A stretch of 61,813 nucleotides of DNA from Paludibacteraceae bacterium (lineage in GTDB: Bacteria > Bacteroidota > Bacteroidia > Bacteroidales > Paludibacteraceae). Positions 27,001 through 33,431 of this stretch are shown here, piece by piece. A program made the position numbers and the translations under genes. How positions within the stretch are numbered: position 1 is the stretch's first letter; every line of letters starts with the position of its first letter. The notes below the pieces were generated by a model, which had not been told where the DNA came from, searched no databases, and saw only the letters and a list, made by a program, of their open reading frames with translations. Location: positions 1 through 61,813 of the forward strand of contig JAGPGD010000009.1 of NCBI GenBank assembly GCA_018056165.1, read 5' to 3'.

Positions 27001-27459
27001 TCCAACTTTTAATTTAAGTGTTTGTTTTTGAATGTATTGTGGGGCAATTACTTTTTGCATAATGGCATCAGGAAAAGTTACCACCACGCAAGGAGTTGCA
27101 TCATGAATGAGCTTGTTTAATACTTCTGTTCTTAAAATCTCATTTGCTGCATCTAATTGAGATAATTTAATAGCTTGTTTATAAGAAGAAGGATAGTAAA
27201 ATATCTCATTTTCAGAAAGTAATTGTTTCAGGTCATGATAAAGATAGCCAGCATCATCCACATCGTCCTTGATAATGAGAAAGTGTTGAGGAACATTTTT
27301 AAAAAGAGAAGCTAAAGTTAGAGCAAAAGAAGAACCGCTCAAACCAGAAATTTTTATATTCTGTTCGAGGGAATGCATCCACTTTTCAAGTGCTTTAATT
27401 TGTGGATGCTGTGCGTAAATGTCTTGAAATTCTCTAAGAATCAAATTAACTCCTTTCAT
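24064..27459 (-). CDS. mfd: Transcription-repair coupling factor
   Basis: Mfd removes stalled RNA polymerase from damaged template and recruits UvrA. The ATG at 27459 gives 1131 residues; a TTG seven codons earlier is less likely. Domains in order are the UvrB-like module (with EPGQFSVRGGILDIFSF near 180), the CarD-like RNA-polymerase-binding domain (KIGDYVVHVDHGIG), and the SF2 translocase (GDVGFGKTEIA, LLIIDEEQKFG, TMTATPIPRT, QLRGRVGRS). The TRCF C-terminal domain follows. UvrA, its partner, is also in this window at 58778 but is not linked to it. Confidence 0.97.
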   Translation of the reverse strand: MKGVNLILREFQDIYAQHPQIKALEKWMHSLEQNIKISGLSGSSFALTLASLFKNVPQHFLIIKDDVDDAGYLYHDLKQLLSENEIFYYPSSYKQAIKLSQLDAANEILRTEVLNKLIHDATPCVVVTFPDAIMQKVIAPQYIQKQTLKLKVGGQTNLDEITETLFQYGFNKVDFVYEPGQFSVRGGILDIFSFSSEQPYRCDFFGNEIESIRIFDIETQLSKGTKNEIEIIPNLHHDNVSPHVSFFEFFPKNTIIVINNPSFIKERINQLYDEILVKINTQKSIADLHQTHITGNELINFITPFRKIETGTEKNYFKITSRLNFNTLPQPVFHKNFDLISDHLKKKIEEGYQVYILSDSTKQTDRIAMIFEDRGDNIPFIPVKNTLHEGFIDEDLKILCYTDHQIFDRFHKYQLKTDQARHGKVIMTLKELNQLKIGDYVVHVDHGIGTFGGLVRMENNGKMQEMVKLIYKDNDILFVSIHSLHRISKYKGKEGETPRINKLGSGAWERLKEKTKSKVKDIARELIQLYAQRKAEQGFQFSLDSYLQQELEASFIYEDTPDQTKATADVKKDMETPIPMDRLICGDVGFGKTEIAIRAAFKAVADNKQVAVLVPTTVLALQHYNTFKERLKDFPCNVEYLTRARSAKETKDILERLSEGKIDIIIGTHKLVGKSVKFKDLGLLIIDEEQKFGVAVKEKLKQMKVNVDTLTMTATPIPRTLQFSLMGARDLSIINTPPPNRYPVQTEIHQFDEEVIREAIQLEMNRNGQVFFVHNRIQNIYSVKSLIQRLVPGCRVAVAHGQMPSDQLEEIIVDFINYDYDVLVTTTIIESGIDIPNVNTIIINNAHNFGLSDLHQLRGRVGRSNRKAFCYLIAPPFHLLTPEARHRLEAIETFTDLGSGFNIAMQDLDIRGAGNMLGAEQSGFIAELGYDTYQKILNEAVQELKNEEFADLYKEEKEYTPTTFVTDCQIDTDLELLFPAEYVENISERISLYRELDNIENENELLKFEKELEDRFGKIPLQGKNLIQLVRLRWIAMYFGVEKLVLKNQQMIAYLVSNAESYYQSDIFETLLQYAALHPTQCSLQEKNGKRSIAFFHIKTVDDALHLFNELKANLEQIKFQPQEISSSFQK

Positions 27460-27522
27460 TATTACATAAACATTTAACAACCAAATATTTATGTAATAGA
27501 AAATTGTTCTTAAATTTCACTG

Positions 27523-27530
27523 CAAAGATA
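27523..27530 (-). promoter_or_regulatory. Promoter -7 box of mfd
   Basis: On the minus strand the box reads TATCTTTG, a full match to TAnnTTTG, 63 nt before the mfd ATG. No clear TTTG was found at the -33 distance. Confidence 0.5.
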
Positions 27531-27603
27531 GTAATTTTAAAGGAAAATGGAAAATTAAAAGGATGAGAATTTTTAAAGAAAACAGCTCTGAAAGGAAAAA
27601 AAT

Positions 27604-29154
27604 TCAAAATCCGAAATCTTTTATTTCTATTTGTTCTTGTTTTTCATGTTTTATGCTGGCTTTGCCCTGAATTTTTAAGCCTTCTACATAAATGGCTTTG
27701 TAAGGAATTGCTGGACAAGCTGATTCGCAACCGCCGCAACCTATACAAATGGAAGTGTCTGTATGAGGAATGGTAAGTGCATCTTTATAAGGAATCATGC
27801 TAACTGCCTGCGTGGGACAAACTTCTGAACAAGCACCACAACTGGTTTCGTCATTATAGACAATACAATTTTCAATAATGAATTGTACTTGACCCATTTG
27901 CGTAAGATGTTTTTCTTCTACTGTTAAAGGCCGGAGTGCACCAGTTGGACAAACTTCACCACAAATGGTACAATCATAATTGCAGTAACCGTGATCAAAG
28001 TATAAGTGAGGTTGCATCACTCCGCCTAAACCATATTCCAGAAAAGCTGGCTTAATCACGTGAGAAGGACATTTGCTTACACACAGATGACAGGATATAC
28101 ATTTTTCTTTTAAATGTTCAAAACTAATGGCACCTGGAGGAGCAACAGGAGTTTGACGTTTAAATGCTTTTTTGGGAAGTAATTTACTGGTAGTTTGTTG
28201 AGCCAGCAATGTGCTTCCTGTCACAAGAGAAAACAATGTGGCTGAAAGAAAACGTCTTCTCGAAGAATCAATGGATTTTATTTTTTTTATGTTATCATCT
28301 TTAGTAAGAGCTGGATTGTTCTTTTTAGTATTTTGCAAAATAAAGGTATAATTTATTGCATCTCGATTACAACTTTCGATACAATTGAAACACGTAACAC
28401 AACGACTATAATCAATTTTTTTATTCTTTGCATCAACACATGAAGCTTTGCACTTTATAACACACAAACCACATGAATTACAACTCTCATCTTTAAATTG
28501 AATTTTAAAAAAGGAAAAATTGCTCAAAAAACCAAGAAGCGTTCCTGTAGGACAAATAGTATTACAATAAGTTCTACCATTTCGCCAGGCTAAAAAACCA
28601 ATCCCCAACAAAGTAATGGTAGCAATAATAGTTGAAAAAAATCCCAAACTATAAATAGAAACTTTATATAAACTATAATTACCAAATGAACTCAAAATAT
28701 TAGCAAGTAAATTATTCCCAGCCATATAAATAGGACGGAAAAGATGAGTGGCCATTCTTCCATAAGCACCATAAGGCTCAAGCAAACCCAGCAAAAAAGT
28801 AAATCCAAAAAGGAAAATAACAACAACTGCAGCCAATACACTCCAGCGAAGAATAGTTTTTGCTTTGCTATAAGTGTAACGTTTTCTTTTTATGATTTTT
28901 TTGGATAACCAGGCTATGATATCTTGAAAAATTCCCATTGGACAAACTGAAGAACAATATATTCGTCCAAATATTAATGTGAGCGCTATCAAAATTATAA
29001 TAATAGCCACATTTACTGCTAATAAGGCAGGAATAAATTGAATTTTTTCTAAAAAACTGAAACTTTGTGGCAAAAAGCCTCTGAAATCCAGAAAATAAAG
29101 AGTAATTAATGAAAACAAAACAATGGAAACGACCACTCGAATTTTCTTCAGCAT
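27604..29154 (-). CDS. Membrane polyferredoxin (NapH-like plus NapG-like domains)
   Basis: A 516-residue electron-transfer protein. The N-terminal part (1-210) has about five membrane helices and two CxxxCP motifs (CSSVCP near 67, CNTICP near 197), as in NapH/NosR-type proteins. A 2x[4Fe-4S] ferredoxin domain follows (222-262). A twin-arginine-like stretch SRRRFLSATLFSL begins at 298, with a hydrophobic segment behind it. The C-terminal part (350-480) has four further Cys-rich motifs, including CISCHLCVSKCP and CIGCGGCESACP. It looks like NapH and NapG joined in one chain. It is last in the five-gene cluster. Confidence 0.82.
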   Translation of the reverse strand: MLKKIRVVVSIVLFSLITLYFLDFRGFLPQSFSFLEKIQFIPALLAVNVAIIIILIALTLIFGRIYCSSVCPMGIFQDIIAWLSKKIIKRKRYTYSKAKTILRWSVLAAVVVIFLFGFTFLLGLLEPYGAYGRMATHLFRPIYMAGNNLLANILSSFGNYSLYKVSIYSLGFFSTIIATITLLGIGFLAWRNGRTYCNTICPTGTLLGFLSNFSFFKIQFKDESCNSCGLCVIKCKASCVDAKNKKIDYSRCVTCFNCIESCNRDAINYTFILQNTKKNNPALTKDDNIKKIKSIDSSRRRFLSATLFSLVTGSTLLAQQTTSKLLPKKAFKRQTPVAPPGAISFEHLKEKCISCHLCVSKCPSHVIKPAFLEYGLGGVMQPHLYFDHGYCNYDCTICGEVCPTGALRPLTVEEKHLTQMGQVQFIIENCIVYNDETSCGACSEVCPTQAVSMIPYKDALTIPHTDTSICIGCGGCESACPAIPYKAIYVEGLKIQGKASIKHEKQEQIEIKDFGF

Positions 29155-29174
29155 ACGTTTTTATTCAGGAAAAA

Positions 29175-30116
29175 TTACAACTTAATTCTTTTGATTTTTA
29201 ATTCGTCAAGATTCATTGTCCCTAATCCCAAAGCTTGGGCATTAAGAATATGTTTTACTTTTTCAATGGGCATTTCACGTACCTGATTAAAGAAGTTAGC
29301 CGCTGCCGTATCCACTGCAACGATGTCTTGTGACATAAAAAGTCCTTTTGCAATGACTACATCGGAAGGAGATTTTCCTCTCGGTCCATTATTTTTCATA
29401 ATTCTGTATGCATCTACCACGTTCAAAACTGGACGTTTTTCGTAAGTACAAACATCGGCAATACATTGCTGTAAGTCGTGAGCATGGAAATAGCCTCTGT
29501 CCCAAACAATGCCCATGTAATTTTTCATAGAAATGGTGAGTTGTGCGCCGCCGTGATTTTTCAGGCAAGGAACATTAATCCATTTATCGCTGCCTACAAT
29601 AGCTTCATGAATTTTTGTCGACTTCAAATTTTTACCATAAGGAATGGAAACAGGTTTATAATAAGATTCTTCATTTGCAGGAACAACTTTTGCGCCCGCA
29701 GCTTTTGCTGCTGCTTCAATACCACTATTGGTATAACATTTTCGCCATTCATCGCAAGGATGATCAAAAACAATCACTTCTTTGGCACCAGCTTTTAGAC
29801 ATTGTTTTATGATTTCAGCTACCAGTTTTGGGTTCGTATCAGCTCCCATTTCTGGTGGTTGATCCCAGCCAATATTCGGTTTTACACAAACTCTATCACC
29901 TCGTTTTATGAAGTTTTCTATTCCGCCCATTTCAGCAATAGCTTTGCGAAACATTTCTTCAGGTTCACCTCCCATGACAGCTACCAAATCGTATTTTGTG
30001 GTAGAATTATTTGTTTGAAACGATTGGGTAAGAATACTCATCGCTTTACTTTCTTTTATGGTTGTTAATGCCGCACCTGTTAAGGCAATGGCTTTTAGAA
30101 AATTTCGTCTATCCAT
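29175..30116 (-). CDS. DUF362 protein with Tat signal
   Basis: A 313-residue protein exported by the Tat route: the N terminus reads MDRRNFLKAIALTGAAL, with the twin Arg at 3-4. The DUF362 core follows, with RVCVKPNIGWDQPP, KEVIVFDHPCDEW and LKNHGGAQLTISMKNYMGI. The family often occurs with or is fused to ferredoxin domains, and the next gene downstream (20 nt) is the membrane polyferredoxin, so it is probably part of an extracytoplasmic redox module. The substrate is not known. Confidence 0.85.
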   Translation of the reverse strand: MDRRNFLKAIALTGAALTTIKESKAMSILTQSFQTNNSTTKYDLVAVMGGEPEEMFRKAIAEMGGIENFIKRGDRVCVKPNIGWDQPPEMGADTNPKLVAEIIKQCLKAGAKEVIVFDHPCDEWRKCYTNSGIEAAAKAAGAKVVPANEESYYKPVSIPYGKNLKSTKIHEAIVGSDKWINVPCLKNHGGAQLTISMKNYMGIVWDRGYFHAHDLQQCIADVCTYEKRPVLNVVDAYRIMKNNGPRGKSPSDVVIAKGLFMSQDIVAVDTAAANFFNQVREMPIEKVKHILNAQALGLGTMNLDELKIKRIKL

Positions 30117-30168
30117 AATTGTATCGATTAATAATAAAAAGATTTACGAATAAATTGTTATTCTTTAT

Positions 30169-32079
30169 TTAAAAATGAAGTTGAACACCTCCAAATACCG
30201 TTGTGTCAGGCATAGGGTATCCTGCTATGATTTCGTAGGATTGACCGAGCAAATTTTCTCCTCTCAAAAATAAGATTAATCCTTTTAAAATTTGATAGTT
30301 GATACGGGCATTCCACAAGATGAAGCTTTCTTTAACCAGATGAGGTGAAATTTGTGTGTATAGATTTCCGATATATTGGATTCCTGAACAAACATTCCAC
30401 CGATTTTTGGTATAGTTCCCGCTGAGGTAGAATTTGTGTTCAGGGGCCGAACGTATTTTGTATGTCATATTCAGCAAACTATAGTTAGCCGAGAATCGGA
30501 AATAATTTGTTGTCTGATAGTTTGCGTTGATTTCCAATCCTTTATTTTCTATTTTCCCTGTATTAACATTCCGCAGCTTTCCATCTATCATTGCGACTTG
30601 TATTAGGTTGTCTCCTTTGATGTAATACAGATTCAATCCCATATTGATCTTGTTGTTCAACAAGGTTCGCAAAACCGATATTTCGTAATTGTTCAGTCGT
30701 TCGGGTTTGAGATCGGAATTCTGTGGCGGGAACATGTACATCTCACGTATAGTGGGATTTCTGTATCCTTTGCTGACAATAGTTTTTAATGTGGTGTTAG
30801 TAGAAGGTGTGAAACTTATACCAGCTTGAGGAATCCATTCCGAGCCGTTTACTTCATGATAATCCAACCGTACACCTATATTCAATGTCAGTCTCTTATT
30901 TAAAACATTTTGTTGGATATTCATATAACCCGCGATATTGTTCAATTTAATATCTGCTAATATAACATTATCTGTTTTATTAAGATATTTGTTCCATGCT
31001 TTTCCTCCAAATTGTTTGTAATCGAAACCTGCTGTAGTTGTATTGCCGTAGAAGAAGGTATACGATTGAGTTGCCGTAAATCCCAAGATATAATCGTTTG
31101 AATGAAATCGATACATTTTTGGCTGTGTTCCGTTGGCATAGCCATCATTGATATTGTGTGAACCGAAATTATAGAAAAATTTCAATGAACCTGCTGTACG
31201 ATCGTATTCATTTTCAACAACCAGCGAAGTCATTCCTCTTGTGATATCGGCATCATTGTCGTTGATGGGCAAAGAAATTGTTCCTGGATTCGATGTTTTG
31301 GTATTCGAGATATTTAGATCGATAAATGACGACCAATTCGATGAAGGGTCGTATCCAACTTTCCCATAACCGTTTAGTTGCTCGGCATCCATGTTTTTGC
31401 GATGTCCGTCGGAACGATTGTACCCCACGATTGCATTAGCGTGAATCCGGTTCTTTTTCCATCCGCTCGACAGCTCAGTCGAAAGGGTTTGGTAACTTCC
31501 ATATTGGGTTTGAATAGAATTATGGAAACCGTTTTCGTGTTGTTTTTTGGTGATAATATTAATCACTCCTCCCATTGCATTGGAACCGTAGAGTACCGAA
31601 GCAGGCCCGCGTACTATTTCTACCCGTTCTGTCATCATCGACTGATAGCTATCGGCAAGCGGATGTCCCATTAATCCCATGTATTGTGGATTCCCGTCAA
31701 TCAGAATCAACACACCCGTTGTGGGCGTTCCACCGATTCCTCTGATATTCATGATTCCTGCTGCACCTTCTGCCACACCATATCCCATCACTCCCCGTTG
31801 TGTGATAAAAAGTCCAGGAACTTCTTCGCTAAGCAAGGGCAACAGAGAAGGCTGCAACCGATTTTTTATTTGTCCTGCCGATACCACAGAAACACTCATA
31901 GGAACATTTCGCAGGTTTACTTTTGTCATGGTTGCTGTTATTACAACTTCTTCCAAATGTATTGTATCGTTTATGATTTTTTCGTCGGCAAAAAGGGGGA
32001 CAATTGTCCACAGGCCAATGCTTAAAAATGAGGCTATTTTTTTACTGCAGCCACGGAAATCTGAAACAAGGTTCGTCAT
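30169..32079 (-). CDS. TonB-dependent outer-membrane receptor
   Basis: A 636-residue receptor. The ATG at 32079 gives MTNLVSDFRGCSKK and a hydrophobic signal segment (IASFLSIGLWTIVPLFA). A TonB-box-like stretch (EEVVITAT) is near residue 45. The plug domain (about 45-160) has LILIDGNPQYMG and ERVEIVRGPASVLYGSNAMGG. The rest is a beta-barrel with the C-terminal Phe (VFGGVQLHF). No SusD partner or carboxypeptidase-like N-terminal domain is present, which is closer to metal/cofactor receptors than to glycan receptors. The gene starts inside the phosphoribosyltransferase gene (38-nt overlap). Confidence 0.9.
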   Translation of the reverse strand: MTNLVSDFRGCSKKIASFLSIGLWTIVPLFADEKIINDTIHLEEVVITATMTKVNLRNVPMSVSVVSAGQIKNRLQPSLLPLLSEEVPGLFITQRGVMGYGVAEGAAGIMNIRGIGGTPTTGVLILIDGNPQYMGLMGHPLADSYQSMMTERVEIVRGPASVLYGSNAMGGVINIITKKQHENGFHNSIQTQYGSYQTLSTELSSGWKKNRIHANAIVGYNRSDGHRKNMDAEQLNGYGKVGYDPSSNWSSFIDLNISNTKTSNPGTISLPINDNDADITRGMTSLVVENEYDRTAGSLKFFYNFGSHNINDGYANGTQPKMYRFHSNDYILGFTATQSYTFFYGNTTTAGFDYKQFGGKAWNKYLNKTDNVILADIKLNNIAGYMNIQQNVLNKRLTLNIGVRLDYHEVNGSEWIPQAGISFTPSTNTTLKTIVSKGYRNPTIREMYMFPPQNSDLKPERLNNYEISVLRTLLNNKINMGLNLYYIKGDNLIQVAMIDGKLRNVNTGKIENKGLEINANYQTTNYFRFSANYSLLNMTYKIRSAPEHKFYLSGNYTKNRWNVCSGIQYIGNLYTQISPHLVKESFILWNARINYQILKGLILFLRGENLLGQSYEIIAGYPMPDTTVFGGVQLHF

Positions 32080-32440
32080 AAAGTGAATAATTAGCTTTGC
32101 CATTTACTGCAAAAGTTTTGATTTGAGCAGCATCTTTTAAAAGTTCGATGGCAAATTGAACAGTTGCTCCTGTTTTAATGCGATCTTCCACCAGAAGAAT
32201 CTTTTTATCCACATAATCAAAATTGATCGGAGACAAAAGTTTTGGAACATCATATATTGGCTTCTGATCAGCATTTCGGAGATTTATCTTTAAGAGTTGA
32301 ATATCAATGTTCAATCGTTGGTTGAGAATAGCAGCAGGTATGATGCCACCATTCGCAATGGCAACAATCATATCAAAAGTTTCCTGAAATTCAATTTCAC
32401 GAAAACGTTGCAAAATTTCTTCCCATGATTTTTCTGTCAT
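32042..32440 (-). CDS. Type I phosphoribosyltransferase
   Basis: A 132-residue enzyme that should transfer phosphoribosyl from PRPP to a base. The 13-residue PRPP-binding motif ILLVEDRIKTGAT is near residue 80, and the early loop IVAIANGGIIPA is also present. It is shorter than xanthine or hypoxanthine phosphoribosyltransferases (about 150-190). The ATG at 32440 is preferred over a TTG three codons earlier. It lies 11 nt after the ECF S-component gene and its stop lies inside the TonB receptor gene. The base it uses is unknown. Confidence 0.82.
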   Translation of the reverse strand: MTEKSWEEILQRFREIEFQETFDMIVAIANGGIIPAAILNQRLNIDIQLLKINLRNADQKPIYDVPKLLSPINFDYVDKKILLVEDRIKTGATVQFAIELLKDAAQIKTFAVNGKANYSLYDEPCFRFPWLQ

Positions 32441-32451
32441 CGGACTCAATT

Positions 32452-32961
32452 TTATATTTTAGCTATGGCTTTCAAAACAAAATAACCACCTACAAGCTGA
32501 ATCACCATTCCTGGTAAACCTATTCGAAAATCTTGAATGGCAACAAAAAAATTCTGCGTCATCAACCATTCTATTCCCGTTCCCATAACTTGATAAGCAA
32601 GAATTGCCAACAAAATTCCTAAAAAAGATATTTTTCCAAAATGTTTAGCAACCATTGCAGCAGCAATAGCCAGAATAACAGATTTAATTAAAATAATTGG
32701 CAGCATGTTCATAGGTGGCATACCAAACAAAAGGCTATTCACAAGTGGAGATAAAATAGCTGTTAACAATCCAACATGAATACCATATTTATAAGCAGCA
32801 ATCAGTGTGAAAAAATAAATAGGGAGAAATATCAATCCTCCATTAGGAATAAAATGAGCCAATTGCGGAAAAAGCAAATTTCCAGCAACAAAAATCGCTG
32901 CAAAAATGTAGGTTTTTAAATTGCTCAGGTTAAAAGAATACAGTTTTATAGTATTTGCCAT
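32452..32961 (-). CDS. ECF transporter S-component-like membrane protein
   Basis: A 169-residue protein with about five or six membrane helices, matching the substrate-binding (S) subunits of energy-coupling-factor importers. GLIFLPIYFFTLIAAYKYG and GLLTAILSPLVNSLLFGMPP are typical of the ECF substrate-specific family. No T or A subunits are in the window, so it would use a shared ECF module. It is first in the cluster and its ligand is probably the same as that of the TonB receptor two genes on. Confidence 0.75.
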   Translation of the reverse strand: MANTIKLYSFNLSNLKTYIFAAIFVAGNLLFPQLAHFIPNGGLIFLPIYFFTLIAAYKYGIHVGLLTAILSPLVNSLLFGMPPMNMLPIILIKSVILAIAAAMVAKHFGKISFLGILLAILAYQVMGTGIEWLMTQNFFVAIQDFRIGLPGMVIQLVGGYFVLKAIAKI

Positions 32962-32997
32962 GTTTTAAAATTTGAAGTTGATTAAACATCTTTACTA

Positions 32998-33005
32998 CAA
33001 AACTA
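32998..33005 (-). promoter_or_regulatory. Promoter -7 box of five-gene cluster
   Basis: On the minus strand this reads TAGTTTTG, a match to TAnnTTTG, about 37 nt before the S-component ATG. The short leader shows no structure like a cobalamin, TPP, FMN or preQ1 riboswitch. Confidence 0.45.
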
Positions 33006-33431
33006 TAAATAATTAATTGAATATTTCCTTACATACGCTTATTATTTTTATTTAAAACATATAAAATTCATTAAGGTTTTTTAAATTTTTAAGATTAAAA
33101 AACTAATTGTAAATTTATCTGAAAATTTTCAATATGGATTAATTATTATAAAACACTAAAAAACATTATTAAATTATTGGGAATCAAGTATTTTTTCATT
33201 TAGAAAATTTCTTTATAGTTATCATATGGATATTTATTCTTATTTTGTAAATTAAATTATTTTTACTGATATATTTAGCTGGAAATCAAATAATTTTAAT
33301 GCACTTTTAATAACCTTCATTAGAAGATTTACTCAATAACAAATTTTGCTTACGCTTGAATAAGTTTTATAAGCAATTGTAATTTTTCAAGATGAAAAAA
33401 TTATATCTTGCTAAAGATTAATAATAATTTT
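33006..33431. other. AT-rich intergenic region, divergent
   Basis: The region between the divergent ECF S-component and GH9-CE4 genes is very AT-rich. I saw no ORF, RNA motif, or full TTTG/TAnnTTTG promoter pair for the GH9-CE4 gene. Confidence 0.5.

Noticed and set aside
32962..33120. Possible riboswitch before the ECF S-component gene
   Set aside because: The leader is short and AT-rich and shows no cobalamin, preQ1, FMN or TPP core.
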